This document shows positions 34,021 through 46,027 of a stretch of DNA of 64,000 nucleotides, piece by piece; positions within the stretch are counted from its first letter, which is position 1, and each line of letters opens with the position of its first letter. The notes beneath the pieces are model-generated. The model ran no database searches. It was not told the origin of the DNA and worked only from the letters and a program-made list of their open reading frames with translations. This stretch comes from Spirometra erinaceieuropaei (taxonomy: Eukaryota > Platyhelminthes > Cestoda > Diphyllobothriidea > Diphyllobothriidae). The DNA lies in NCBI GenBank assembly GCA_902702965.1, contig CACRXP010000035.1, forward strand, positions 1,406,833 through 1,470,832. Direction: 5' to 3'. The translations under genes and the position numbers were made by a program.

Positions 34021-35333
34021 TATGGAAGAGGTGGGCTCTGGTGAAAAAAAGGATTTCTGGGGGTACTTTGAGTGAGTGATGGACTAAATGGAGGTAGGTG
34101 TGTGATTCTCGGAGGATATGGTGATGCGTATGGCGTAGTGTGAGTGCATGGGCTAGTGTGTATGGACTGAGGGTACATATGGGGAGGTGCGTTAACTAGG
34201 TGGTAATTGTACCTAAATGGAGTTTCAGTTGGGGAGGTGTACAAGTCAAAGTAATTTGAAGGGTTGTAATTAGGTGGTAAGGAATTTGGAATGCTAGAGT
34301 GATTTGGCTTATTCCTATGCCATGCAGGTGGATTTTGGGGAGTCGAGATGCGGTTATAGAAGATTGTTTGTTTTTGGTTAGAGTTTGGTGGGATTCTATT
34401 TGTTATGTCAACATACCTAGGGCGTTTTGGTTGTGTTGGTGTGCTTAGTAAGGCCTTTTGGTTTATGTGTCTTGTTTGGTAGTCGTTTTCTAGTACTGAC
34501 TGATCGGTCTTGGGGGATGTAGTAAAACTTATACTGCTATCTAAGGGTGTCACATGACTCGGTCCGGTATCTGCATCATCGTTTTGTTCTGGTTGAACGT
34601 TGTTATTTTGTTGTGCCTTCCTCGTTTGTTTCTGACCAGCAGTTCTAACTGTTTTTGCAGTTGCGCGTTTTTTATCATGAGAACTAGAGTCAGACGTACT
34701 TGCTGGAGGTCCTTCTGCGGGGGCTGTGGGTTTATCATTTGGTTTACGCTGGCCTGTGTATTTCTTTTTCCTAGTGCTAGAAGTAGAAGTAGTGGCTAAA
34801 GGTTCAGTTGAGGGACCGGAGTGCTGATTATTGTATTTGTAGCTGGTGTCTTTTTCCCGTAGTTTAGGTCTTTGCATAGGTGTTAAATCTGGACCTATAA
34901 ACGAGTTTAGGTTCCGCAGATTTCTGTTTACTTCGGGATTTTGTAGGACAATCTCAGCTTCCGCCTGTGAGTAGAATGTTACTAAGACGGGTTTGTTTTT
35001 GCTTCTGGAGTGAAGTCTTTTAGTGTTAGCTACTCTGATATTTAAGCCACACGAATGTATAAAATTTTGAATTGATGGCATCGGATTAACAGTGTGGGGT
35101 ATATTACGGATAATTAAATTGAGCCTGCGTTTCGATCTATCCGCGACTTCTGACGAAACAAAGTGTATAATCGATTCAATTTGTGGTAGGCTCGGTAGGT
35201 TGTTCGTGAATCTATTTGAGTCTGTTAGTGAATCGAGAATCGTAAAAATATGTTCATGTTTCTCGATGAACTTCTGTAAACGGACGATGGCCGAAAGATC
35301 TACTTTGTCGACAGCAAACGTAACATCAGTCAT
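34008..35333 (-). CDS. LINE B ORF1 protein, intact 441 codons
   Basis: The longest open frame in the window, starting at ATG (35,331-35,333). The N-terminal third has a helical region (LQKFIEKHEHIFTILDSL) and an RNA-recognition-like part: RRLNLIIRNIPHTVNPMPS, CGLNIRVANTKRL, then KNKPVLVTFYSQAEAEIVLQ. The middle is rich in K, T, Q, S and the last third in P, N, Y. ORF1 proteins of non-LTR elements bind their RNA in ribonucleoprotein particles. It precedes ORF2 on the same strand with a short overlap in a shifted frame. That it is uninterrupted while ORF2 is broken suggests a fairly recent insertion. Confidence 0.85.
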   Translation of the reverse strand: MTDVTFAVDKVDLSAIVRLQKFIEKHEHIFTILDSLTDSNRFTNNLPSLPQIESIIHFVSSEVADRSKRRLNLIIRNIPHTVNPMPSIQNFIHSCGLNIRVANTKRLHSRSKNKPVLVTFYSQAEAEIVLQNPEVNRNLRNLNSFIGPDLTPMQRPKLREKDTSYKYNNQHSGPSTEPLATTSTSSTRKKKYTGQRKPNDKPTAPAEGPPASTSDSSSHDKKRATAKTVRTAGQKQTRKAQQNNNVQPEQNDDADTGPSHVTPLDSSISFTTSPKTDQSVLENDYQTRHINQKALLSTPTQPKRPRYVDITNRIPPNSNQKQTIFYNRISTPQNPPAWHRNKPNHSSIPNSLPPNYNPSNYFDLYTSPTETPFRYNYHLVNAPPHMYPQSIHTSPCTHTTPYASPYPPRITHLPPFSPSLTQSTPRNPFFHQSPPLPYPTS

Positions 35334-35685
35334 GGTTCAATGGGGAGAGTGTAATGGATTTATGTGTTATTTTCGACAGCTAATAAAAATCGACGCAAAA
35401 TCGACGCAGAAATATGTCAAATATTTCAGTTATAAATGAATTTCAACTTATCTCGAGTCTAAGGATTTTGAACGGTTGTGCACAAACGGAGAAACTGCTT
35501 GAGAGCAAAAGGCATGTGATTAGAATTCGGGGGTGGCTTTACGTTTGTTTATGGGAGAGAAACTTTTCGTTGCAGTGGAGTTTGATCTCGACTAATAAAA
35601 AGATTATTTCGCCTGAGATATTGAGCCGAGCGCTCAAAATGGGAGAAAATAAACTTCACTTCTACCCACGAAAAGAGTTGCACAA
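35334..35685 (-). promoter_or_regulatory. Probable 5' UTR of LINE B
   Basis: Between the ORF1 start and the older ORF1 fragment no coding motif is seen. An internal Pol II promoter is usual for such elements; none can be shown here. The 5' border is uncertain. Confidence 0.35.
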
Positions 35686-35688
35686 GAA

Positions 35689-36101
35689 TTAGTGAATTTT
35701 TACTCTTAGATGAAAGTCCTTTAGATTCAGCGATCCTGAGGTTGAAGCCGCATGAATAAAGGGAGTGAAAAGTGACATCGATTGGCTGTATTCTCTTTGG
35801 AACGTTTTTAAAATAAAGTTGAAACTTCGTTTGTGGCTGTTTTCAATCTCACTAGCAACCAGGTCAATGAGAGGCATGAGCTTCTCACACTGCTGAGACG
35901 TAAGCGTTGGCAACTTTCCTTCCAGAAGGGCACCAAGAACAGAGAAAATTGATCCCTAATACGAAACATAAAATTGTTAAAATTATCGGGCGTCCCTAGG
36001 TCTATTTTCTTCATATGAACAATAGGTTTTAAATGGAGTTTAGTATCCTTCAGATTTCGACGAAGGGTTGCCTGAGGTTTCATGTCGAAAAAGCCAAACA
36101 A
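35689..36101 (-). pseudogene. Second, diverged LINE ORF1 N-terminal fragment
   Basis: Two overlapping minus frames read KKIDLGTPDNFNNFMFRIRD, then LTSQQCEKLMPLIDLVASEI, ENSHKRSFNFILKTFQREYS and GSLNLKDFHLRVK. They line up with LINE B ORF1 (VDLSAIVRLQKFI, LPSLPQIESIIHFVSSEV, RSKRRLNLIIRNIPHTVN, CGLNIRVANTKR). A frameshift near 35,900 and truncation at 35,690 break it. It may be the 5' part of LINE A, split by LINE B. Confidence 0.7.
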
Positions 36102-37255
36102 GACTTTAGTCCAAAAGTTTATAGTGATGCTATCTGCCGAAACTTCAAGGAGATATGAATGAGGCTATGTATGATGAAAGGATTTCTGAAAGTTATCAAT
36201 ATTGCTGGACCAGACAGCACAATTGATATAAGGCAAATGTTACTCAGTACCGGAATGCAAACTGGAAAAAACGGGTAAATGACAATTTTGTAGGTGGCAA
36301 AACAGACCTGTGAATAAATTTTGAATTGGATAATGAGGCTATGTGCGATAAAATAGAGAACAGTTTAGTTCTCTTACTAGTCAATAAACCGACGATAAAA
36401 GCGGTCAGTGGTGACGGTTTATCGTTCAAAATATAATGTTATTTAACATTTTACCAGGGAGTCCTTTTGTATATGCGGGTAAAACATAGCAGGATTGAGG
36501 CTATGTTGGGTGAAAACTATGACGCTATATTTCTGCATTATGATAAATCGAGGAAACACGACGGGAGGCGAAGATGACTTATGACAAAAAATAGGAAATT
36601 TTGTCAGATCTACACTGGCAATCTGTGCAAGATATTAAGAAAGTGAATCCAAAAGTATAACTTTCACTAGACTTTTCAAAATCGTGTTGCGCGCGTTGAC
36701 GGAGACCGAGAAGATATAATGGTTCTAAGCGTCCCTCGTTTAGATAGACTTCAAAGTCAGACGAGACTATTTGCTGCGGACGTGATCATAATACCTATGG
36801 GATGACAGGAGAAGTAACCCTCGAGGTAACGAGACGAGAGAAAACACCGTGATCGGCCGCAGTCGGCCTAAAGTACAGGCGAGGCGGACACAACATAGAC
36901 TGTGAAGATCATCAAAGCGTGAAAGATGCGACCATGATACTTCTTAGCTGACCGACCAAACTATAACCGGATGGCGAAAATAGAGAGGTCCGCCCTGATC
37001 ACCAACTGACCGCTTAAGGCCGACACCAGGACCGCAAGGACCATCGCTGGAGGGAGTAATGACATTAGAATAGTCGGCCAGTGCACAAATGCAAATGGGG
37101 GTTTCCATTTCAACAGCGAAGGCATGCATTATCTGCCATTTAATCTTAGAAGATTCGCATTCGATGTCCAGAAATAGTGTGTTTGGGGACGAAACGGCTA
37201 ATAATGACTTTATGCTTCCCGTAAACTGGATTTGATAATCAACGATTTAGTTGGC
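36102..37255. other. Unassigned stretch
   Basis: Short frames only. A GC-richer block at 36,690-37,100 differs from the AT-rich LINE surroundings but matches nothing I noticed. Confidence 0.35.
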
Positions 37256-38610
37256 GACCTAAGTTCTAGTGAAAGATTATTCCAAAGGAAGGCATATTTG
37301 GGTGCAAAAAGAGGGAGCGTCTAGGCGTAAAACAAAGATGCGGCGAAATCACCTTGGGGAATCACACGTTATATATGATTAACCTATTGGAGTGCGAGTG
37401 CCATTGCGCGGAAGTTTGCAACTAGATTTAGCGCAAAAGAGTAAACAAAAGCCAACTTCGAGTCTCCTGAACAATAAAGACTTAATGTTCGGCAGTGGGC
37501 ATCTCTCAGTATATGAAATACTGAATTCATTACGGGGAAGGATTCTTTTTGTGAAAACGGTGAGCGTTTTCGGTTTTGCTGCGAAAAAAGGCATCTATTA
37601 ACTAATGAAGGTTCAGAAATATTCGAGGATGAAAAGAACAAACACGTGATAAGTTATCAGTTTTCTTACTTAAAATTCTCAGCTATCTCTGCCTCTGGAA
37701 GGAAAAAATCACATGGTATGAGACCACGTAACTGCGCAGCCTGTGCAGAAATTCGATTCGCATGACAGGATAAAGTTATCTAACTTGTGTAATTTAGGTT
37801 CAAGTCCTTTATTTTCGAACACTTTGTGAGTGAGATATTTCGAAAAATTATGCAACCAGGAAACTTGGCAGGACAAAAGCACATAAATATACGCTTAAAA
37901 GTAGAAAACGCCATCTGCTATGCTGAACCTCATTTCCGCAAACATAATAGTTTGAAGTGGATTTTTTCAATAAAACATTTGCGGTGTCCTTAGAATATGA
38001 AGGAACACGCCTAAGGTCATCGGTACACATGCACAATTGCCAATTCCCGATTTACGTCAAAATATCTTTGATGTGATGAGGGAACAGCAATGGACAAAGA
38101 ACCATGCCTTGAAGCACGTCATTGTGACCTAGTGAAGAGTTGAGTAGTTATTAACAGCGGTGACTTTCTGAAAGCGACAAGATAAGTAGAACCGCGCCAT
38201 GTAGGGTAGAGGAGGGCGAATACAGAAGACTGCCGGCTTTGGTAAAAGGCGTTTTTGCGAAAACTTCTCAAGTTATTTATTATGATCGTAGAAGAAAAAT
38301 ACCACTGGCTGTTGTTCATCACACAGAGAAGTGTTCAGTTTTAGAAAGGCCATGTGACAAGACTTACATGATCTTTTAGGCAGAAATCAAAGATGAGTGG
38401 AGTTCAGAAGCGGATCAAATAAAAAATCAATTAATTTGTTGAAATGGTCAAATGGTTAGAGTACAATCTATTTCAGGGAGATTAAAATCTCCAGTTATTA
38501 TTTTAATACCAAGGTGGGTTGTTAACTTAATTCAGTGGTTTTCCGAAGTTGCGCATCAGCTCCAGATCGTGAGTTTGTAGTACTGAGGCTAATGCCACGA
38601 ATAACCTTTC
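37256..38610 (-). pseudogene. LINE C: strongly decayed LINE
   Basis: Minus strand blocks in order: IITGDFNLPEIDCTL (38,500, endonuclease GDFN motif), NDVLQGMVLCPLLFPHHIKD (38,115, motif B), HVYRDDLRRVPSY (38,025, motif C as YRDD), RCPLPNIKSLLFRRLEVGF (37,500) and YAFLWNNLSLELRSPTKSLI (37,285, C-terminal WN block). The region from the GDFN motif to motif B, which should hold the rest of the endonuclease and RT motifs 0 to A, is only about 350 bases, so a large deletion is implied. Stops are frequent. Confidence 0.7.
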
Positions 38611-41578
38611 CTTACGGCGAACGGAAACTAGAGGCGAATGAGAACTTTCCAGACACATACGAAAAACGTTTTGAGGAAAGTCTACAGTAGAGAAGGCTGC
38701 CTTCCCCAAGTTCCTCCATGTGGTCCGGATGATAGAATTTGTTTGAAAAACGGAGACTAAAAGCTAGTCCGATCTTTCTGTGAAAATCCATTTTAAAATC
38801 TCCTTCGAACGTCTTTGAATTCGAAATCAAACGTCTCGACCTTGAACACCGGTTGATATTGATTGGCAGAACACGTCACGGTTGTTCCCCACATGATTTT
38901 ATCACGGACAGTGCCATTGTCAGAAACTTCGGTCTTGGTGGAAATGTAAATCACAATACTGACGAGGTGATAGCGATTTACGTTTCGGCGTTGCTGGGAT
39001 CGTGCATATGAATGCTGTTTAGATGCTGAGACGGAATTAACCGATAAGGACAGGGGACGTTTTGAATTGTAACGAAATCAAGCTTCTGTTTGCTCATCGT
39101 TCGATATTCCACAGTTAATGCTTAGAATGTAACATGAATGCCCCTTTGCTATTCGCACAACAAAAGTGTCTGAATGAAGACGCAATTCGGTGACTGAAGA
39201 TCGGAGTTCAGTAGCATTTAACCTAGCCTTCAGTTAGAGAATCGAACTGAATTCGCCTACATTCGCGATAGAAAATGCCAACATAGGTTGACAAGTTGGA
39301 AGAACTGGGATCGAGAGTTGAACGAGAATCTGTAAAAACGTTCTCACTGCGTCCGCCTAACGACCCCTCGTTGGTACTTGGCGAGAATAAGCATGGTAAA
39401 GCGCTCGCATTCGGTATGACCCACTTTACGAAGTTGGATTCGGATAATAATTCATTGTCATGGATAGACAGATAAGCAGATAAGAGGTCCTCATATTGTT
39501 TTTAACCACACTTAAATTAATTCAGTCCCACGGGTTTTATAAAAGTCAGTGGTGTCAACGGTGGTGTGCTATAATGTTTTTGAATCAAGAGATAATCTAG
39601 TTTGGTCCATGAATGATGTGGAAATTTAACCAGCCCAGTTACTACCAAAATATTCGTTATCAGTCAAAACATAATTATGAACCAACGTGTTCTTACACGG
39701 ATCACCACCTTTCCCTTCAACCAGTCTAGTAGGAATGGCGGTTGTAACAAAGGAATGGTTAATTTCTCCAACAGGACACTAGCAAAAGGTAACACGGCAA
39801 TAACACTATGATTTAAAAAGCTGAATGTATATTTAAAAATGCTGCATCAAGAAATAAACCATGTGCAGCATTAAAATTAGGCATCTGAGTTATCAGAAGA
39901 CGTCTGGAGTCCGATTTTCAGGGGATAGACAGCAGTAAAGCTTGTAGCGGTAGCTCACAATGCTATTGGTTACGACGAAACCCCCATCCACCTGAAGTGA
40001 GAGTTGCTATTGAGTAATTTTGCACTTATAACCCACCAGCACTTTCACTTTCACTTACGAAGGCGAAAAGTTGGTCTAGCTAGGGTAAGCACCTTAGAGA
40101 GCCGACATGAAACTCATTTTGTTAAGTACACAAAATACTCAAAGAATGAACTCAAAGAATGAACTGTTATAAACACCCGCTAGTTCGTAAATTTGCACCT
40201 CAAATCAAACCTGAAATCAAAAGCATTTCGGCTCGTCTTTAAATGGGCTGATGTCTAGGAAATCTTTCAAAAGTTGGGGCCGCTTTTCAAGAGGCCGTTG
40301 CCGAGGGGTAGTGGCGCAGCACGTTTTCTGCTGAACGTGCTGTTTAGATTCCTTATAAAATTTTCAAGCTTATTTGCCTTTTTAAATCATTCTTATTCTA
40401 AAGTTAGATTTTCTTGTGTTCTTGAATGACAGTAATTTTTTTCATTTCTGTTTCGCGCCATCCCAAAGAAATGAATTTGGACAGGCCTATGACGCCTTAT
40501 AATAGGATATAATTAAGCAGGGAACCACACGGCATTCCTTTTGGCCTTATCTTATTCATTATAAACTTGTCAAACAGAGCGTCTTTGAATTCCAAACGAG
40601 TAGCCCCTAAAGATGTGGGAGCTGTACAGGCAATGGAACAGACAATCATACATGCGTATGAACTTTTTAGGAGTATACTTATGTTACTGAAGTTCTGACT
40701 TAAATCTTTCTGCTACTGTGACGCCTGACAATGCATGCCTCGTACCTATATGTATACCTAACTGTGATGTTTGATGTCGTCCCCAAATAATTAGTGCACG
40801 GCGTCTTTTGCGCATTAAATAGGTGCTATACATTATGACTTCGCTCATACCGCAGACCATTTTTTACTACGCTCGTCAGTCTATCTGGAAACCTTTTCGT
40901 CCCTGAAACCTCAAATTACTTACTGATCTGCAAGAAATTAAATACCACGTCTCCTGTTTTTTTTTAAAAAGCGTATTACCAGCTCTTCTGCCTTCTATGC
41001 TACACGATCAGTTTCCTGAAGTGACCCAATTACTTATTCGTTACAGTTAGACAAATTATGCCACTGTTATCATCTTTAGTAGCATCCTTATTTGCATTTC
41101 AGTCCGTACTGCGTGATGTCTCTCACTCATTTCCTTGGCACTTTTTTGCGTGCCTGTCTTTTCGCAATGAATGTCCTGGCCGTTGGAGATTATGGTAGTG
41201 TTTCCCGTTAATTATTTTAATGAAGTCCTTTCATTTAATACATTTTTTAAATATATAGAAGTGCTATCGATGGTGCTTGCTTGTTTTACTACTGCGGACA
41301 GCTATAGAGTTTTTATTTTTCAGCAGATGCATGCAACTTAATCTACATAGGCCTTGGCTGCTTGCCCACGTAACAGTTGGTAGCAGCTTGACTATTTTAT
41401 TCAGTGAGGTGCAGCCTATCTCGTTTATAAAATTGGAAACCATGCCCAGCCTTTAAAAGTCACAAATTAACGCATTTTCAAAGCTCAGACAGACTTCAGC
41501 GCCAATATTCGACTACTAACACCAGCTTTGGAATCTTGCCTCTTATTTTGTGCTTGTTTATTTTTTTACTCAGTGCAG
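38611..41578. other. Upstream flank of the hexosaminidase exons
   Basis: Short frames only. The first coding exon with signal peptide and the promoter of the gene at 41.6 kb should lie here or further left but I could not identify them. A 9-bp hairpin (CAGCACGTT with AACGTGCTG) is near 40,317-40,343. Confidence 0.35.
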
Positions 41579-41647
41579 GGACCAACAGGGCAAGCATCGG
41601 CACAAAGAACGAGTCCACCAATTGCAGTTACTGAGCCGTTGAATGAG
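41579..41647 (+). CDS. HEXA/B: Beta-hexosaminidase, exon A
   Basis: 23 codons (GPTGQASAQRTSPPIAVTEP, then LNE). The acceptor is a pyrimidine tract, TTTTTTTACTCAGTGCAG; an AG five bases earlier (41,572-41,573) is an alternative. The donor is GAG|GTAAGC, phase 0. The upstream frame has no ATG here, so an earlier exon with signal peptide is expected. The peptide alone is not diagnostic; it is assigned because its phase joins exon B and its splice sites are good. Confidence 0.6.
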
Positions 41648-42229
41648 GTAAGCCCTTGTATTTTCTTGTATATTTTTCGCCATTTATTTAGTTGTTCATT
41701 GGCTTTTTCAAAAAAAACAAAAAGCCGTCTACATATCAGTTATTTTTTGATTATTCCTCACGTGGGTCTGTGCTCGTTAGGGTACCCGTTTTTCTGGTGG
41801 TAACTTCACCCATGTTTATTAGTTTTTGACAAAGCTGGCATTGCTTTCCAATTGTAGGTCTTTATTGCCACTGTGGCATATGTTTTTATAATTTGCGCCA
41901 TTTGCATCCGCTCTGGATCGAATTAATATTGTTATCGGCATCAGAACTAACCGAAAACATATTTTTGCATTTCCGTTTGAGAAGTAAAATAGTCATAAAT
42001 AACGTCGCAACAATGGAAGGTTCCAGAATGGTTTGGGTTTCATAATAAATTTGTCTCAAATATTTCATGTTTATAAATGACTCAACTATGGCCCGCTTAT
42101 TCATTCTCTTTGCATCATTGGTCGTCATATTATTCGATTTTCTTTTAATCAGTACTTTTATGCGATTAGGCTTTTCGAACCAGCCTATTCCATTCAGTAC
42201 GCGTTCTTTCTCTTCTCTCTCCCCTTAAG

Positions 42230-42436
42230 CCGGTGGATAACATTCAACTAGTCAATGATGTGTGGTCATTTAAGGACACTTACCTGCACAGTATTCCTAT
42301 ACCACACGCACCCTTTCCGACGTTTGGTGAGGTCACCCCCCGACCAGCTTACTGGGCATCCAGTCGGATCTTTTATCCTCTTAACTTTAAGGACCTTCAG
42401 TTTATTGTGGATGGCCCCTCAAACTATATCCTTGAG
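42230..42436 (+). CDS. HEXA/B: Beta-hexosaminidase, exon B (N-terminal domain)
   Basis: 69 codons, phase 0 at both ends: acceptor CTCCCCTTAAG|CCG, donor GAG|GTATGC. It reads PVDNIQLVNDVWSFKD to LNFKDLQFIVDGPSNYILE. The segment GEVTPRPAYW then FKDLQFIVDGPS fits the start of the small N-terminal domain of lysosomal hexosaminidases (a VWPxP-like strand and an F-F strand before the RY helix). The domain packs against the GH20 barrel in the lysosome. Confidence 0.8.
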
Positions 42437-43034
42437 GTATGCTCTTGTTTATTTTGGATTATGAACTCTGATATCAATATTTAATTATGTAACAGGAGCG
42501 GAACAAATAATATGCCATAATGAATAGTACTGCCGTAGCTACTTATTTTTGTGCACCTTCTACTTCTGTAGTTCTTAAACCAACTTACTATCATGCGCAA
42601 TAATGATTGCCATCATCACCTCCAGGAACATAATAGTGAATTTTCTTGTAATCTTTCTTGCTTCTTCCTTGCCTTCTTCCCCTCTTCATGCTCATCGCCC
42701 TTGTCAATGAGAGCATCGTTCAGGAGCTTGACATAACAGTGACGCGGTACCAGCTTTGACTTAACATGCAAATATAATTAGGATCCTTATAGGCCAAAGC
42801 GTTATCATAGAAGGTGGGAAAGGGTGGCGACCCGGACACAGTAGTCGTTTAAGTGATTACGACCTATTAGTAGCCAATTTTTTTGCATCACCTGGTGACG
42901 GCAATTGAATATTTATTTGACAATGATCCCTTCGGATAAAGTTTTCGCAGTGAATTTAAGCATACGACGGTCGCATGCATTCTTACCTTTGTGTATTGTA
43001 TTGTGCCCGCCCACCTCCACTTTGTAAATTTCAG

Positions 43035-43428
43035 CAAGCTATCAAGCGCTATCGTGGCATCATTTGCAGTTGCAACGGTCTCTCCAGCTCCCCATACAGG
43101 TCGCCATTTACGCCAGAGGACCTGTTCAAGGTGGCCTCCGTGAACTTAATGAAGGACCAAGCGCGAAGCGAAGATACGGACGTGCCCAACTCGACACCAC
43201 TGTCATCGTCAGCACCCCACCCAACCTCCTTTACCTCCAAAACACCTGGAAAGTTTGACCCATGGCCAACGGCGCAAGAACCTCGCTTCGCCGTCTTCCT
43301 AAACGCAATGGCCCTGCAGAGAAACAGAAAGGAAAATAGCTGCTCTTCCTCTCTGGGACTTGAGTGCGTGCGTATCCACATCCAACAGGCCGGTGCTAGC
43401 TGGCCCAGTCTTATGATGAATGAGAGCT
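43035..43428 (+). CDS. HEXA/B: Beta-hexosaminidase, exon C (with long insertion)
   Basis: Acceptor TGTAAATTTCAG|CAA, donor GCT|GTAAGT; starts in phase 0, ends after one base of a codon. It opens with QAIKRYRGIIC, the RY helix of the N-terminal domain, continuous with SNYILE of exon B. It ends with RIHIQQAGASWPSLMMNES, the strand before NESY of the family. Between these are about 60 more residues than I expect, rich in Ser, Pro and Thr (SSSPYRSPFTPEDL, NSTPLSSSAPHPTSFTSKT), a likely flexible loop unique to this lineage. Possible N-glycosylation sites are NST and NES. The frame stays open for the full 131 codons. Confidence 0.85.
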
Positions 43429-44880
43429 GTAAGTTGTTCGAAACCTGACTGTCTGCAGCGCACACCGCCGAATCACTGATCTTTTTGATTCAGTCATACT
43501 CGAGGTAGCAGCTGGCATCTGTGACACTCAGTACTGTTCGACAGAGTTTCGAGGATTTGTGGTTACTTCTAGATAGAAGATCCATTCATTATATTCCTAG
43601 CACACATACCTGCTAAAGGCTCAAACTCGTACTGCTAGTTTGACAGATGCAACCGTTACACCATTATTAGGTGGAAGATAACAGCATTTGCCTGAGCTGC
43701 TTGCTTAGCGTGCAGGGCCAAGCAGGCGATGGCGTGTTCTAGACACTGAAGCCTGCTCAACTTAGCGTCTCGTTCCGGTCGGGGTTATCTACGCCTAACC
43801 GCGCCTTGATCTTTTTAGTCAGTGACTGGATATCCACCAGAACACTCTGAAATACCTCCATGTAAAGTTCCAACATAGAGATTAGACGTCTGACCAAATG
43901 ACAACTCTTTGTCCTCTGAGCGATTCAGATTTCAGACATGCGTTGCGGGTCTAGGCATTATTCTCTTCATTAACTAAGGTACGACTGACTGTGATCACGA
44001 AAGTAAATACCAGTAAGCTCCATAAGATCTCCCAAACGTATAACTCGGGCAATCCTTTTGCTCAGACTTATAGTATGTCCAAGTCCCGGTGATTCTGTGC
44101 CTGCTGTGAAGAAGAAAGCAAGTAGGGATGACCGAATTCGTGCGGAACTCCACAGGTTCGATGATACGAGTCAATAGAACATGGGAAACGGAATAACAAA
44201 TTCGCAGACTGAGGCAACGCTGTTTTCCTACCAACATTCAAGGCGTGCGCAGGTTTACAGTCTGAGGGCCTACTCAACATCAGTCTCATTAATCTTGATG
44301 CAAACTTCTGCGGTTATCCTCCCCTGCTTCCTGGCGTCACAGTTTACGGGCAATTTCCGGTGGGGGCTGAGCTTCAGGCATCAGCATTTCCGGCCCCGTT
44401 TAACCCCTCGCTCCTGTTCTCGGTACTTTCCTGTTACCCTTTCTAAGCCTCGGCCTTAGTATTTAGCCTTTCCTGCATTCAGATTTTTCTTAATCGATTC
44501 CGCCACAACGAAAAGCGCCGACGTCGTTCACCCCGTTGGGGCCAGTGTTCGCTTGCCTTGAAATACTGTCAAAGTGGACCCTGATGGAGTGGAGTACGTT
44601 GATAATCAGGTTGTGCTTATGGGTCTTCATAAGAAAACCCATGCCCTTTCTCGGATTTCCCAAAGTTACTGTTTCACCGTTATGTAGTCCGACAGATGTG
44701 ACTGAGAGTCTGCATAGACTAGCTCCTAGGCATTGGCATCAACATTCGTGGCATTATTATAGGCTTGAATAGCCTTCATTTGACACCGTGTGATGTACAT
44801 AATTCTTCTTTGAATCGGGTAACTGCAGTCCTCGCCCTTTTACTAAGAGGTTTTCTTTCTTTCATTTCTGACTTTGTTAG

Positions 44881-44996
44881 ATTCCTTGATGGTCACTCAG
44901 GACTCCATCGAAGTGTCTGCCGTGGAGATATGGGGTGTCCTACGTGCATTGGAAACCTTGAGCCAGTTGATTTGGTGCCATCCCAACAGCGAAATG
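44881..44996 (+). CDS. HEXA/B: Beta-hexosaminidase, exon D
   Basis: Acceptor TTCTGACTTTGTTAG|AT, donor ATG|GTAAGA. The first two bases complete the codon begun in exon C (T+AT, Tyr), giving NES-Y-DSLMVTQDSIEVSAVEIW. GVLRALETLSQLIW is the well-known helix of GH20 enzymes (family form WGALRGLETFSQL). The matching split-codon phase is strong support for the exon C and D pair. It ends in phase 0. Confidence 0.93.
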
Positions 44997-45395
44997 GTAA
45001 GAGGGGCTTTCTTGACTATTGAATTCCTCTTGCATGACACGGGATGTGCAGTTTTGCGCAAAATCCCATGAAAAATGCGCCTAGCGAGGGCTGTTAAGTA
45101 GCACGGTTTGGAAAAAGTGAACATCCGGTTAATTGGTCCAAATCGTTTTCAACTTATTTAACGGACGAGGTTATTATTTTGAGTTATAGTAGAGAACTGC
45201 AGACAAAGGCCTTCCCCAAGGTCCTATGCTTTCCCTTATCTTTTCTGTCTACGAAGTATTTTCTCGCGTCCTTCCAGAAATTTCCACTTCTCCCTGTTCA
45301 TTTCGTTGTCGTGTGGTATGTTTGATTGTAAAGTATAGGAAATCTGCCCTCTTCATCCGTCAAACAGGACTCCCTTTGAACCGTCAGCAGACTGC

Positions 45396-45832
45396 TTGGT
45401 TCAGAAGGGCAAGTTTGTTAGCTGGCGTCAAGGCTTTTCTTCACACTTTCATTGTATGAGAGTGAAGGGCCTGAATACGCCACCCGGTCAGTGCCAGTCA
45501 GCTAACATTACATTATCTCCAAGTGTCGAAGTTGTTGTTTTAGTGCCCGCGACCGTGCCAGCCACAGCACCCAGACTGTGCAATCGGATACGCGTCTCCG
45601 CCGTCGTTGGCGTCTCGCTGGCGCGCTCGCTCCGTTTCGAGTGCTGCCATGTCGGCCACAGTCTTAGACAGGCCACTTGTATGAACCTCGACCAACAGAC
45701 CTCCTTCCTGACAATCCAAAATTCAGAATGTCCTCTAAGCCTTTCCTTCCAAAATTCTGCCTTGGAACAGTAACAAGGACAATCATATAAAGCGGTGGCT
45801 CCGAGAGACGGAGTAAATTCGTCGCACCGCAT
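45396..45832. other. Intronic GC-rich open segment
   Basis: Open on both strands (125 codons +, 114 codons -). The minus reading (RLWPTWQHSKRSERASETPT, TAETRIRLHSLGAV) looks like retroelement-flanking sequence but no domain is recognised. No splice pair in phase with exon D or E was found. Confidence 0.3.
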
Positions 45833-46027
45833 ACGATCTATTCTTGTTATTCGGCATTTGGTTTGAATAAGTGGCTGATCCCATGACCATGTATCTCAGT
45901 TACCTGAGTCTACTACACTTCTGACCATGGGACATAATATTGAAGTACTTTGCACATCTTGACATAGGGGATTTTCATGGGTGTTTTGGCAGATATTGAC
46001 TAAGTCATGTTGACCCACCTGTGAAAA

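Noticed and set aside
41528..41578. Signal peptide (hydrophobic SCLLFCACLFFYS) directly upstream of hexosaminidase exon A
   Set aside because: The frame begins at TTG, not ATG, and the hydrophobic stretch is the pyrimidine tract of a splice acceptor.
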